64,000 nucleotides of DNA from an uncultured Clostridia bacterium (lineage in GTDB: Bacteria; Bacillota; Clostridia; Oscillospirales; Butyricicoccaceae): assembly GCA_910589115.1 (NCBI GenBank), contig CAJUSB010000003.1:7748-71747 (forward strand), read 5' to 3'. A program made the translations under genes and the position numbers. The notes beneath the pieces were generated by a model. That model saw nothing but the letters and a program-made list of their open reading frames with translations, did not search any database and was not told the DNA's origin. This document shows positions 34,296 to 43,462 of the stretch, piece by piece (position 1 is the stretch's first letter; each line of letters opens with the position of its first letter).

Positions 34296-36068
34296 TCAGC
34301 GCACCCGCAGTGCATCAATCCGGTCAGGGTCCGGTGTAACATAGGCCGTCTGATAGACGTGATAAATGACAAACCCCGGCCTTGCACCCGTGGGTTTTTT
34401 GACATACCGGACCGGCGTATAATCCACCGGGACAAGGCTTGAAGTACGCGCCTTAGAATGATAAGCGGCAATCATTGCAGCCTCGGTCATTGCCTGATCG
34501 GTCGGCTCACGGCCATCGGCCACCAAAATAACGTGCGACCCATGAATTTTCTGCGTATGAAACCAAATATCAGACTTAAAGGCCGTTTTCATGGTCAAGA
34601 GGTCGTTTTGCAGATTGTTTTTGCCTGCAAACACAGCAAATCCATCACTTGTCCGATACTCGTATGGACGGGCGCGCACCGGTTTTATACGCTGATTTTT
34701 CTGCTGCTTGTTTGACAGCACACCGGTCTGGCGAAGCTCTTCCCGCAGCTGTGACAGATCCTGCTCACACTCTGCCTCCCCAATGGCGGCCAGCACGCTT
34801 TCCAGATAATCAACGTCGCGCTCCCCCTGCTCAACCTGTACGGTCAGAACCGTTTCTGCAGTTTTTGCTTTATTATATAGTTTATAATACCGCTGTGCAT
34901 TCTGCTGCGGGGAAAGGCGGATATCCAAATCAATCTCAATTTCCGGGCAGGACTCGTCGAAATAATCTATCACTTTGACCCGGCTCATCCCCTTTTCCAG
35001 CTGGTAAAGGTTGGATGTAATCAGATCGCCCAGACGCTTATGCCGCGCCCGGTCAGCGGTATCCAACAGCTCCTGACGCTGCGCTGCCAGCTTGCGCTGC
35101 GCCCGGTCACGCGCATTCGTAACCGTGCGGATCAGGTCGGAAGCCTTCCGATTCATGCGCTCGGCGCTGCTCTTTTTCTCATAATAAGCCGAAAGCAATG
35201 CGGAAAAGCTGCTCTCCGGTACGACAGACATCAATCCGCCATACTGCGTGATCGGGAAGCAGGAAAAATCAAATACCGTCCCTTCCTCCCGGCGGACCAG
35301 AAGATAAGGCCGTCCCTTATTGCCACGCACAAAGTCTGTAAAATCTGAAAAAATCCGGCCAACCGATTCCCGTTCCTGCTCAGACAGGCGGCATACGGGT
35401 TTATCAGCTTCTCCCACAGCACGGCAGGACAACTCCCGGCAAAGCAGCGGTGACAAGCCAAGCAGATGTCCGAGCAGCCATTTATCCAATCCCTTCTCAC
35501 TCGCCTCTGTCCGCAGGGCGGCCGCCAGCCCCGCCCCGGAAAGCGTCAATGGATCGGCCTTTCCCTCCTGCGCAGGCGGCATTCGGTAAAACAGCCCCGG
35601 CAAAACCTGTCGCTTGCCTGAAATGTCGCTGTCCACCCGGCGGATTGCATCAATAATCCGCCCATCATCCCCCTGCAGGATCAGGTTTGAATATTTCCCC
35701 ATAAGCTCGATATTCAGGTATTTTTTACAGGGAACGCCCAACTCGTCAGCAGTATCCAGTTCAAGCACAGCCATACGCTCCAAAGCGGGCTGACGCACGG
35801 AAACAATTTTTGCCCCCTGAATATGCTTGCGCAAAAGCATACAAAACATCGGCGGTGACGGCGGATTCTCAATGTTCTTTTCTATCAAATGAATGCGCGG
35901 CGCAGAAGCGGCAACCGAAATCAGCAGGCGTTTTGCCCCGCCCCGTCCGCGGACGGCCAGCACGACCTCCTCCCGGTCAGGCTGGTATACCTTTTCAATC
36001 CGCCCGCCTGCAAGCCCTTCATCCAGCTCGCCGAGCACCGCGCGCAATGTGACTGCATCCAACGGCAT
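34296..36068 (-). CDS. rqcH: RqcH / NFACT family ribosome quality-control protein
   Basis: 590 residues, standard for bacterial RqcH (formerly called fibronectin-binding protein A). NFACT-N (MPLDAVTLRAVLGELDEGLAGGRIEKVYQ...), two helix-hairpin-helix-like/coiled-coil central regions (ERMNRKASDLIRTVTNARDRAQRK) and NFACT-R at the C-terminus (GFAVFAGKNNLQNDLLTMK, DIWFHTQKIHGSHVIL) are all seen. RqcH binds obstructed 50S subunits and recruits tRNA-Ala to add C-terminal alanine tails. It is the third gene of a run with nif3 and trmK on the minus strand. The start has GAGGAGTG upstream. Confidence 0.95.
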   Translation of the reverse strand: MPLDAVTLRAVLGELDEGLAGGRIEKVYQPDREEVVLAVRGRGGAKRLLISVAASAPRIHLIEKNIENPPSPPMFCMLLRKHIQGAKIVSVRQPALERMAVLELDTADELGVPCKKYLNIELMGKYSNLILQGDDGRIIDAIRRVDSDISGKRQVLPGLFYRMPPAQEGKADPLTLSGAGLAAALRTEASEKGLDKWLLGHLLGLSPLLCRELSCRAVGEADKPVCRLSEQERESVGRIFSDFTDFVRGNKGRPYLLVRREEGTVFDFSCFPITQYGGLMSVVPESSFSALLSAYYEKKSSAERMNRKASDLIRTVTNARDRAQRKLAAQRQELLDTADRARHKRLGDLITSNLYQLEKGMSRVKVIDYFDESCPEIEIDLDIRLSPQQNAQRYYKLYNKAKTAETVLTVQVEQGERDVDYLESVLAAIGEAECEQDLSQLREELRQTGVLSNKQQKNQRIKPVRARPYEYRTSDGFAVFAGKNNLQNDLLTMKTAFKSDIWFHTQKIHGSHVILVADGREPTDQAMTEAAMIAAYHSKARTSSLVPVDYTPVRYVKKPTGARPGFVIYHVYQTAYVTPDPDRIDALRVR

Positions 36069-36134
36069 ATAATCACTCCTCTCACAGCAGCTGCTTTCCA
36101 GCGCAGGCCGCCAGGCAAATGCCCTGCGGCCTAC

Positions 36135-36911
36135 TTACACAAACTGGATACAATCCTTATGAACGGCGGATACCTGCGTATCCAGCGCCGGAAACGCCTC
36201 TCCGATACGCTCCGCAAAGACGGCAGCTACCGGGTTTTCCGTTGGAAAATGTCCCGCATCTACCAGCGTCAGCCCAAGCGACTGGGCCCTCTGCATGATA
36301 TCATAAGAACAATCACCAATTACAAACGCCTGCGCACCCTTTTCCAGTGCAAAATCCATCAGCTTGCCGCACGCACCGCCGCCAACTGCTACACGCAGAA
36401 TTTCCCGGCCGCCGTCCGTAAAACGTACACCGCCTGCATGAAGCGCATGTTTGACAAACGCTGCAAATCCAGCAGGCTGCATTGCGTCCGGCAGTACGCC
36501 GACCCGTCCCAGCAGCCCCTGCTCTCCCGCGCCCATAGGGACAACATCCCGCAGGCCAAGCGCCGCCGCCAATGCATCATTAACGCCGCCCTCTGCACAA
36601 TCCGCATTTGTATGCATGCAAATAACGGAAATATCTTCCCTGATTGCCCGGCGAAGCGTGCGCCCTGCCGCATCGTCTTCCGTAACGGCTTTCACCGATG
36701 TGAAAATCAACGGGTGATGCGCTACAATTAACTGTGCACCGGCTTCGGCCGCCTCTGCAACAACAGCCTCGGTCACATCCAGTGCACAGAGTACCCGCTC
36801 CACTGGCTGGCTGCGGCAGCCAGTCATCAGGCCGACATTATCCCAGCTCTCCGCAAGTGCATAAGGCGCAAACCCTTCCAAAAAAAGCAATACATCCTGT
36901 ACTGTTATCAT
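36135..36911 (-). CDS. Nif3-like dinuclear metal centre protein
   Basis: 258 residues from the ATG at 36911, which overlaps the trmK stop by 4 bp (ATGA type); the frame stays open far upstream but that part belongs to trmK in another frame. Motifs: ESWDNVGLMTG at the N-terminus, AHHPLIFTSVK metal-binding motif, MHTNADCAEGGVNDALA, and the C-terminal DAGHFPTENP. Nif3/YqfO proteins form hexameric toroids with two metals; they are annotated as GTP cyclohydrolase I type 2 homologues but the role is unsettled. The pairing with trmK is widely conserved in Firmicutes. Confidence 0.94.
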   Translation of the reverse strand: MITVQDVLLFLEGFAPYALAESWDNVGLMTGCRSQPVERVLCALDVTEAVVAEAAEAGAQLIVAHHPLIFTSVKAVTEDDAAGRTLRRAIREDISVICMHTNADCAEGGVNDALAAALGLRDVVPMGAGEQGLLGRVGVLPDAMQPAGFAAFVKHALHAGGVRFTDGGREILRVAVGGGACGKLMDFALEKGAQAFVIGDCSYDIMQRAQSLGLTLVDAGHFPTENPVAAVFAERIGEAFPALDTQVSAVHKDCIQFV

Positions 36912-37597
36912 TTTAATTCCTCCAACCGTATCCGAAGTGCAGCAACCAGCGCCGCCTGTTCCGCCATCCGTTCCGGGGCAACGCCCGTACCCGACTGCAT
37001 CCCACGCAGCGCAGCCTGCTCCTGGGCCAACACCCCGGAAAGATATTCCCCGGCGAGCGGGTCCGCCAGCAGCAGCCCAGGCGCAAGTGCATCCACCTGG
37101 CAAAGCGTATGCACCGGGCCGCCGCCCCGTGCGGCAATCACAAGGTAATGCTTTCCATTTTCCCTGCAAATGCACTCCTTCTCCGTGTGGAAGCCGTGCC
37201 CCGCAAGCCAGCGCCGCAGCACGGGAAGCATCGTCATCGCCTGCAGCACCAGCAGATGACGGCCTGACTGCGTCCACGTGGCAGCCGCCAAAATCTCCGC
37301 AATGGTTTCGCCGCCCATCCCCGTTATGGTAATGGCATCGCATTCCTCCGGTGTGATCCCATCAAGCCCCGCCGCCAGCCGCAGGGAAAGCGCGGCACCA
37401 TGTTCCCGGGCATTGCGTTCCGCGTGTGCAAGCGGGCCGGGGCGGATATCTGACCCAATCGCCGCACTCACCCGCCCTGACAAAAGCAGATGTATCGGTA
37501 GCTTGCCGTGATCCGTCCCGATATCCGCCAGCCGCGCCCCCTGCGGGACCAATGATGCCGCCAGCGCCAGCCGCGGGGTCAATGTCATGCTCTCCAT
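36908..37597 (-). CDS. trmK: tRNA (adenine22-N1)-methyltransferase
   Basis: 229 residues; Rossmann methyltransferase with SAM motif LADIGTDHGKLPIHLL and catalytic-region TITGMGGETIAEIL, both diagnostic of TrmK/YqfN. It methylates N1 of adenine 22 in tRNAs. AGGTGAG lies ahead of the first ATG; an internal ATG three codons later is an alternative. First gene of the trmK–nif3–rqcH run, translationally coupled to nif3. Confidence 0.94.
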   Translation of the reverse strand: MESMTLTPRLALAASLVPQGARLADIGTDHGKLPIHLLLSGRVSAAIGSDIRPGPLAHAERNAREHGAALSLRLAAGLDGITPEECDAITITGMGGETIAEILAAATWTQSGRHLLVLQAMTMLPVLRRWLAGHGFHTEKECICRENGKHYLVIAARGGGPVHTLCQVDALAPGLLLADPLAGEYLSGVLAQEQAALRGMQSGTGVAPERMAEQAALVAALRIRLEELK

Positions 37598-37651
37598 AAT
37601 GTCTCACCTTTTGAAAATGCCCGCCGCAGGAACGCGGCGGGCAGCCCGTTT

Positions 37652-37852
37652 TTATTCACCAAAATGCTGTTTGAGTTTGCCAAGCAGCTCGTCCACATCC
37701 GTACCGTGTACCATGCAGGCCTCCTCAATACTCTCCGCCTGGGAGTGCGGGCAGCCAAGGCAATGCATCCCAATCTCCATAAAATACTTCGCAGCCTGCA
37801 TGTCGCGGGCCAGCACCTCGCCAATTGTACTCTCTTTCGTAATCGCAGCCAT
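37652..37852 (-). CDS. DUF1858 domain protein
   Basis: 66 residues beginning MAAITKESTIGEVL with GGAGGG upstream; the much longer open frame (to 38173) has no homology before this point. The sequence MHCLGCPHSQAESIEEACMVHG carries the Cys-x2-Cys pair typical of the DUF1858 / hybrid-cluster-associated redox disulfide family. It presumably acts as a small thiol-redox protein. It lies 54 bp upstream of trmK on the same strand. Confidence 0.9.
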   Translation of the reverse strand: MAAITKESTIGEVLARDMQAAKYFMEIGMHCLGCPHSQAESIEEACMVHGTDVDELLGKLKQHFGE

Positions 37853-37991
37853 GATAGACCCTCCTTGATTTTTTATCGTATCTATTATACTTCCAAAAAC
37901 GACGGATTTCAATGCAAAATACAGAAAAGTTTTCTGCTCTTTTCCCTTTTCCGCCGGAGGGTCCAAATACGCTGCCTGCCACTCCCCGTGT

Positions 37992-38132
37992 TTACAACAA
38001 AAACAAAATGCCTGCCAATGCAAAAAACAGAACGAAATATAGAGCCGCCTGCCGCCGTCCCCGGCGTTCATAGTGCCAGTATTCCACCCCGATAATGAGC
38101 GGCACCACACAAAACCGCAGCAAAAAATCCAT
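37992..38132 (-). CDS. Small two-helix membrane protein (46 aa)
   Basis: 46 codons, too short for routine calling. AGGAGGGG lies nine bases before the ATG. The product begins MDFLLRFCVVPLIIGVEYW, has a basic central loop (HYERRGRRQ) and a second hydrophobic segment (YFVLFFALAGILFLL), so a hairpin membrane protein with the loop in the cytoplasm is predicted. Its ATG abuts the stop of another short frame (TGAATG). I know no family; phage-holin-like or toxin-like small proteins look similar in outline but nothing specific supports that. Confidence 0.6.
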   Translation of the reverse strand: MDFLLRFCVVPLIIGVEYWHYERRGRRQAALYFVLFFALAGILFLL

Positions 38133-38294
38133 TCAGCCGCCCCTCCTGCTTCCGATATTGAAATGCGCCGCACCGGCGGGCATACGGCCCGGATGCAGCG
38201 CTTCTATTCTATCAATATGCAGCAGCAAGCCAAAGGTTTCTTGGCGGACAGGTTCAAAGCCATGTTTGAGAATTGTCCATGCACCCGTTGACAA
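38133..38294 (-). CDS. Possible small protein (53 aa), TTG start
   Basis: A frame from TTG 38294 ending exactly where the small membrane gene begins. The product contains GAWTILKHGFEPVRQETFGL and ends IGSRRGG; composition is protein-like, and the last codons double as the ribosome site of the next frame, a typical operon junction. No strong ribosome site for its own TTG. Weakly supported; function unknown. Confidence 0.35.
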   Translation of the reverse strand: MSTGAWTILKHGFEPVRQETFGLLLHIDRIEALHPGRMPAGAAHFNIGSRRGG

Positions 38295-38362
38295 GTCTTT
38301 TCCGCCATACTGCGGTTAAAAATCCATCGCCGCTGGGCGCATTGCCAATCATCAAGCATGAC

Positions 38363-39376
38363 CTAAGACCGAAAAAATATTTTCCCGATTTTCTGCGCTT
38401 CATTGAATGCCAGGGCACACGGACGGTCAAGGCGAAGTTTCTGATAAATCCAGTCTAGCGCCATTGTTGTCTTTTGGTACAATTCGTCACTGGTCTGGAA
38501 CTCCCCCTGGCTGTCATCCGCCTGAAACATGATCTTTCCGGTATGAATCCGCTTCTCAATCAGCAAAGCCAACTCGTTGAACGACCGCACAATACTGCCC
38601 GTCGCATGGAAATAATTCAGGCGTGTCGCCGTGCATTCCGGCAGAGTGCCGATCGGCAGGTGATCTTTCAGAATCGCTTCTGTTGTAACATTAAAATAAT
38701 CATAGCTGATATGTCCGATACCCCGGTCAAACAGGTTATCCCAGGTCGGGTCTACATGATAAGATTCCCCCTGTATTTTGACAAGGTTCCATGCATGATA
38801 ACTGTCATCCGTATAATGCTGGTCTGGGTCCGCCTGTCCCAGTACGACGATGCATTTAATCTCATATTCATTGCAGAGCAATTTGAAAGCCTTTGCAATC
38901 CCTTCACAAACCGCACGTTTTTCCAGAAAGGCACCAACAATCGAATGCGCATTCCAGCAGTCCTTTTTTTTCAGGGAATCATAATCATAAGCTACACTTT
39001 TTACCACGCTGTCATGCAGGTATTTTTCCAGCCGGAATTCATTTGAAAGCATTGTGCGCGCTTTTTCCCCTACGCGGTTCACCACCTGCCGGATTTCCCG
39101 CGTCACAGCCTGTATCTCTGCCATGGAATACAGATACTGCGGAAGCAGAACATAAAACCCAGGCTGCCCCATCATCTGAATCGTCGTTTGATTGACGTGG
39201 AAAAACAATGGATTATCATATAGAACCCGCAGATAAACCTCCTCCACAAGCTCAGGAAAAAATGGGGTCTGCACCGGGATCTGTTCTTCCCGCGCTTTCA
39301 GACCGTCATAAATCAGCCGGTAAACCCGTTTCTCCTCCGGCTGCATCATGCTATAATAATATCGTTCATTTCTCAT
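38363..39376 (-). CDS. Transglutaminase-like domain protein of the Ter cassette
   Basis: 337 residues from the ATG at 39376. After an alpha-helical N-terminal half comes a transglutaminase-like core with Cys in KRAVCEGIAKAFKLLCNE, His in DDSYHAWNLVKIQGESYH and Asp in HVDPTWDN, the full Cys-His-Asp triad. Such domains cleave or cross-link proteins, or are used as peptidases in wall or conflict systems. It has no signal peptide, so it should be cytosolic. It is the last gene of a seven-gene minus-strand run with TerD, kinase, vWA and PP2C proteins, suggesting it acts as an effector there. Confidence 0.85.
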   Translation of the reverse strand: MRNERYYYSMMQPEEKRVYRLIYDGLKAREEQIPVQTPFFPELVEEVYLRVLYDNPLFFHVNQTTIQMMGQPGFYVLLPQYLYSMAEIQAVTREIRQVVNRVGEKARTMLSNEFRLEKYLHDSVVKSVAYDYDSLKKKDCWNAHSIVGAFLEKRAVCEGIAKAFKLLCNEYEIKCIVVLGQADPDQHYTDDSYHAWNLVKIQGESYHVDPTWDNLFDRGIGHISYDYFNVTTEAILKDHLPIGTLPECTATRLNYFHATGSIVRSFNELALLIEKRIHTGKIMFQADDSQGEFQTSDELYQKTTMALDWIYQKLRLDRPCALAFNEAQKIGKIFFRS

Positions 39377-39422
39377 CCGCAAGCGCCTACCCTGACCAAT
39401 TTTCCATGATGCCGCATAACCG

Positions 39423-40865
39423 CTAAATCCGGCTGAATTTCATTCCGTGTGCCTTACAGTAGGTTTCTACATAAGGGTTATCCTTTACAATGATTTCCAG
39501 TTCCGGCGGACAACCCGCAAATGCACCGTCACCTATGAAACGGATATGATCCTGCATGGTGACTTTCCCCAGCCTGCGGCAGCCTGCAAATGCAGCATGT
39601 CCAATCCATTCCACATTGCGCGGGATACTGACCGCCTGAATGCACTCACAATCCTGAAAAGCAGCATCACCAATTTCGCGTATCCCACGGGAAAGCATAA
39701 CGCTGCCAAGTCCGGTGCAGGACTGAAACGCCCGTTCACCAATCATCTCCACGCTGCCGGGCAGAATCAGCGACTGAAGCGCACAACAGTTACGGAATGC
39801 ACGCCTGCCAATCGTTTTCAGTGCGCCTGTAAAGGTGATTGCTTGCAGGCGGTATGCCCCCTCAAAAGCAGAATCGGCAATCCCGGTAACCGTATCTTCC
39901 ACCACATAGCCGGAATCCAGCCTTCCAGAGGGATAATACACCAAGACAGTACGCCCCCGATCATGAAGCACGCCATCCACATCGGCAAATGACGAATTCG
40001 CTCCGCCAGCCTTGACCCGCTCTAACTGGCTGCACTGAAAGAACGCAAAGGGTTCCAACGTGCGAAGCCCGGGTGGCAAGTGAATTTCCTTTACACCGTT
40101 TCGATCAAACGCATAGCTGCTGACGCTTTCTACTCGTTTAGGCACCGCAACACAATCCGTCCCCTGCACGACCCGAAGCAGCGCATTTCGTTTCCGATCG
40201 ATCAGCATTCCACTGACTGTTTCATAGTTACCGTTCCCTCGGATATGAAGCTCGGACAACGACCAGCACCCGCGAAAGGCCTCCCGCCCCAGTGCTTCCA
40301 GCTGGCTGGGAAGGATAACCTTTTTCAAGCTGCGGCAGTTCAGGAATGCCCGCGCCCGGATGACCCGGATATTGGGCGGGACTGTCAATTCAGACAGTTC
40401 ATTATTTGCAGCAAACGCTTTATATCCCAATGATTCATATTTTGTCAGGAAAACGCCTCCTGCATCCATTGTCCCGGTAAAACAGCCCTTCACCAGTTCT
40501 TTTTCCGGCTGCGGCGTATCCTCTGCCGCTGTGTGCTCTCCCAGCCCAAGAGAAACCGAAAGTGCATCCACCGCAAACTGTGCAGCACCTTCGGTAATCC
40601 ATAGATCGGCTGCAAGCCGCCGGGTCCATCGGGCAAGTGTATTCTTACAGGCCTCGGCATCTGCCGCCTGATAAAGCGACAGCAATTCATTCCCCAGCCC
40701 TTCGCGCAGCACGGAAATAATCAGCTTGCGTTCCCTCGGCCTTTGCGGAATAAAATCCATCAGCAGGGCATTCAGCCGTCTGGTATCTGATAACAGTTCC
40801 GGCGTATAGGTCTCCCATAGGGAACGCAGCGTGCAGGTGATTTCTCTTAAAGCATTTTCATCCAT
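39423..40865 (-). CDS. BspA-type leucine-rich repeat protein of the Ter cassette
   Basis: 480 residues from the ATG at 40865 (AGGAGTCG upstream). The N-terminal about 140 residues are helical and unrecognised. The rest has about ten LRR_5/BspA-like repeats of about 23 residues (for example IRVIRARAFLNCRSLKKVILP and ALKTIGRRAFRNCCALQSLILP). No signal peptide is visible, unlike most BspA proteins, which fits an intracellular role as target recogniser or scaffold with the flanking kinase/phosphatase genes. Confidence 0.88.
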   Translation of the reverse strand: MDENALREITCTLRSLWETYTPELLSDTRRLNALLMDFIPQRPRERKLIISVLREGLGNELLSLYQAADAEACKNTLARWTRRLAADLWITEGAAQFAVDALSVSLGLGEHTAAEDTPQPEKELVKGCFTGTMDAGGVFLTKYESLGYKAFAANNELSELTVPPNIRVIRARAFLNCRSLKKVILPSQLEALGREAFRGCWSLSELHIRGNGNYETVSGMLIDRKRNALLRVVQGTDCVAVPKRVESVSSYAFDRNGVKEIHLPPGLRTLEPFAFFQCSQLERVKAGGANSSFADVDGVLHDRGRTVLVYYPSGRLDSGYVVEDTVTGIADSAFEGAYRLQAITFTGALKTIGRRAFRNCCALQSLILPGSVEMIGERAFQSCTGLGSVMLSRGIREIGDAAFQDCECIQAVSIPRNVEWIGHAAFAGCRRLGKVTMQDHIRFIGDGAFAGCPPELEIIVKDNPYVETYCKAHGMKFSRI

Positions 40866-40922
40866 ATTGCGACTCCTGTTCGTGCGGCCTGTCAACCGGT
40901 ATGGTCTTTCAATACGTCTTCC

Positions 40923-42584
40923 TTAAAATAAATCCAGCGAAAGCGTAATGGGTTCTGTGACCTTTGCAAGCTCCTCCGCCAAGCCTGCTGCGGGCTTCGG
41001 CAGCTCCGGCGCAGCCGAACGCTCGGTCTTTTCTTCCTCGGAACCCCTTCCTTCATCAGGCAGTTTCCGTTCCTCGGAAAGCACTTGCCGCGCGGCCTCC
41101 TCTACAGCGGCCTCTGCCGCAGCACTTTCTTCCTCCTGCTGCATTTGGGTAACCAGACCTGTTAACTCCGCCTGCGCTTCGGCAATCACATCCGATGAGA
41201 TACCCGGGCGTATCGGCTCCGTGTCCAGCGTCCTTTCGGAAGGGGCCGCAGCCAACCATGCGCCGCAGTAAGTACAACAGCTTTCCCCCGGGTAAAGCAT
41301 TGAGCCGCATTCCGGACAAAATTCCACCGGCTCCAAAGACGCATCTTCCAGCCCGTCCGCCTGCCACGGCTGTGGGGCAATCCCCTGCCAAGACGAAAAA
41401 GCCGCTTCTTCGCGGGCTTTCCGGTCGGCCTCCTGTATGACGCGCTCTGCTTCCTGACGGGCCCGCGCCGCCTCTTGACGGGCCCTTTCGGCCTCCCGAT
41501 GTGCACGCTCGGCCTCCTGGTTCGCCCGCGCTGCCTCCTGACGGGCAATTTCGGCAGCTTTCAGCGCAGCATCCCGCTCCGCCGCCTCGCGGGCCCTCAA
41601 AGCCGCTTCCTGACGAGCCTGACGGGCACGCTCCTGCTCATCGAACCGGGCCTGCACCCGCTTCCGCTCTTCTTCCAGCCGGGCTTCCTCCTGACGGGCG
41701 TGTTCCTCTACCTTTGCCCGCTCTTTTGCCTTGTCAAAGGCCTTTACCGACTCAATTTCGCCGATTTTGTCCAAATCAAGAATTGCTGCAACCGAAACAT
41801 CATCACCGCTGCCCTTTGCGGAAAGACGCGGCAAATAATCGCTAAACTCCGTTACCGCTGCATCAAACGCCGACTGTGTAAAGGAATACAAAACCGTGCG
41901 GTACAGGCTTTGCAGCTGTTCGTCACTCTTAAAGCAGTCATCTACCCCGTCAGAACCGACAAACAAAGCCACCGGCAGCCTGCGCGAGTAAAAATGCCGG
42001 AAATTTTCCAGTGCATTTTCATCGCAGATGGAAGTCGTCGCATTTAAGAAGCATTTTTCGTTTCGCGGGATTGGCTGGCGGAACTTCCCTTCCGGGTTGA
42101 CCGCAACGCATTTGCCGTCGCCAATCTGAATCCCGAACCAATAATCCGCAGTCACCGCCGCCGCGATCAGCGTTGTACCGTAAGCGCTTTCCACCCGGCC
42201 GCTTTGATATTTTTGCCGCGCTTTTTCAGAAACCTGCTCCAGCTCCTCCGCCGTGAATGGGCTGCATCGGGTATATGCCTCCACCTGACTATGCCAATGG
42301 CTGATGATACTGGCCTCAAGCGTCCGTATCAGGACTTCCCCTTTGGTACGCATCTGCTCTGCGTCTGTATGTTCCAAAAAACTCTTTAGATCCTGCATTG
42401 CAGACTGACAGGCAAATTTTGCGCCAAGGGCGCTGCGTATATAATCATTGCCGCCGTGCCCGTCACAGACAACTGCTATCGCACAGCGTTCATCGCGGTA
42501 ACTGTCCGAAGCGTCCTGGCATTCCTTATTTTTCCGGAGGTGGCTTGCACCCTGAACAGATATATGAAATGTTCCCATCTTCAT
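40923..42584 (-). CDS. PP2C-family protein phosphatase with coiled coil and zinc ribbon
   Basis: 553 residues from the ATG at 42584; a GTG three codons earlier is an alternative. Residues about 1-270 form a PP2C domain (AVVCDGHGGNDYIRSA, GTTLIAAAV, VGSDGVDDCFKS, GDDVSVAAILD) that uses two metal ions to remove phosphate from Ser/Thr. Residues 285-405 are a charged Glu/Arg/Ala coiled coil. Near 420 is a zinc ribbon (CPECGSMLYPGESCCTYCG), followed by an acidic tail. It should reverse the action of the kinase two genes upstream. This PP2C–vWA–kinase set corresponds to the TerY-P triad described for Ter systems. Confidence 0.9.
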   Translation of the reverse strand: MKMGTFHISVQGASHLRKNKECQDASDSYRDERCAIAVVCDGHGGNDYIRSALGAKFACQSAMQDLKSFLEHTDAEQMRTKGEVLIRTLEASIISHWHSQVEAYTRCSPFTAEELEQVSEKARQKYQSGRVESAYGTTLIAAAVTADYWFGIQIGDGKCVAVNPEGKFRQPIPRNEKCFLNATTSICDENALENFRHFYSRRLPVALFVGSDGVDDCFKSDEQLQSLYRTVLYSFTQSAFDAAVTEFSDYLPRLSAKGSGDDVSVAAILDLDKIGEIESVKAFDKAKERAKVEEHARQEEARLEEERKRVQARFDEQERARQARQEAALRAREAAERDAALKAAEIARQEAARANQEAERAHREAERARQEAARARQEAERVIQEADRKAREEAAFSSWQGIAPQPWQADGLEDASLEPVEFCPECGSMLYPGESCCTYCGAWLAAAPSERTLDTEPIRPGISSDVIAEAQAELTGLVTQMQQEEESAAAEAAVEEAARQVLSEERKLPDEGRGSEEEKTERSAAPELPKPAAGLAEELAKVTEPITLSLDLF

Positions 42585-42605
42585 CGCAGACACCCCCCTT
42601 CCCTT

Positions 42606-43370
42606 TTACCACTGAATGCCGTCGTCATCAAACGAATCCCAATCCGCAGCGTCTGCGGTCTGGGACTGGATTTCTTTCACAAACAAATCCTGCTTGCTGA
42701 TGATATCGCTTTCTCCGTCGCCGCCGGTCCCGGCAGGGTCAGAGATACCGGCATTGGAACTCTTGCTGCCGATTTCAGAAGCGCGGACACTGACAAACTG
42801 AATCCATTTTTTGAGCGCCTCCGGTGAATGCACCGTAATCACAGCCTCTTGATTGCCCGTAAAATCCGACAAAACCGAAGTATTAGCATCCTCGCCAATC
42901 GCAATGGCGACCTTGATTGCCTTTTTGAACCAACTGTTATTTTTCAGCTTTTCCAGCCCATGTCGGTAATTATCCGTCGGCTCACCGTCAGACATCAGGA
43001 AAATTGCCGGTGCAAAGGAACCGGTCGCATCACTCATAAACGCGTTTCGCGACAGCTTTTCATTCAGCTGGATACAGGCCTCGCCCAAATCGGTCACGCC
43101 CGAAGCATCCAGGTAATTCCACCGGAAATTTTCTGCGGCTACCGGCGCACTGTCAATCCACCGCGCCCCGGTGGAAAAGGAAAGCGTAGCAACCTTAATC
43201 TGTGCATCCGCATTGGTTTCGGAGATGTCCCGAATCTCGGGGACGATCTCCTCTATGGCAGAATTTACCGTACCGATTTTTGCGCCGCGCATACTTCCCG
43301 AAGTATCCACCACAAAAAACAGCACCATTGTCCTTCTCGGCACCTCTACCACTTCATCGTAAAGTCCCAT
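42606..43370 (-). CDS. TerY-like von Willebrand factor A domain protein
   Basis: 254 residues, a single vWA domain with an intact MIDAS metal site: D22-x-S24-x-S26 (VVDTSGSM) and FLMSDGEPTDNY. Length and sequence (FFVVDTSGSMRGAKIGTVNSAI) match TerY proteins encoded beside PP2C and kinase genes in tellurite/stress (Ter) clusters. It presumably acts as a cytosolic metal-dependent adaptor bringing phosphatase and kinase to TerD proteins. AAGGTGATC precedes the ATG. It ends only 21 bp before the phosphatase start. Confidence 0.92.
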   Translation of the reverse strand: MGLYDEVVEVPRRTMVLFFVVDTSGSMRGAKIGTVNSAIEEIVPEIRDISETNADAQIKVATLSFSTGARWIDSAPVAAENFRWNYLDASGVTDLGEACIQLNEKLSRNAFMSDATGSFAPAIFLMSDGEPTDNYRHGLEKLKNNSWFKKAIKVAIAIGEDANTSVLSDFTGNQEAVITVHSPEALKKWIQFVSVRASEIGSKSSNAGISDPAGTGGDGESDIISKQDLFVKEIQSQTADAADWDSFDDDGIQW

Positions 43371-43462
43371 TTATGGATCACCTTTTCAGCCGCGCAGCAT
43401 CCGGCGCGGCCGCCTTTCAAAGTTGATGGGGGGGCAGCACAGGCTCCCCGCCGTCTCCAGAA

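Noticed and set aside
35889..36731. 280-codon plus-strand frame
   Set aside because: Antisense to rqcH and nif3, lacking a ribosome site and any family resemblance.
36912..37343. 5' extension of the nif3 frame
   Set aside because: Lies inside trmK in another frame, rich in Cys/Gly/Ala with no homology; the ATG overlapping the trmK stop is the natural start.
38194..38292. Plus-strand ORF opposite the two small minus-strand genes
   Set aside because: No ribosome site; the minus-strand frames have better initiation signals.
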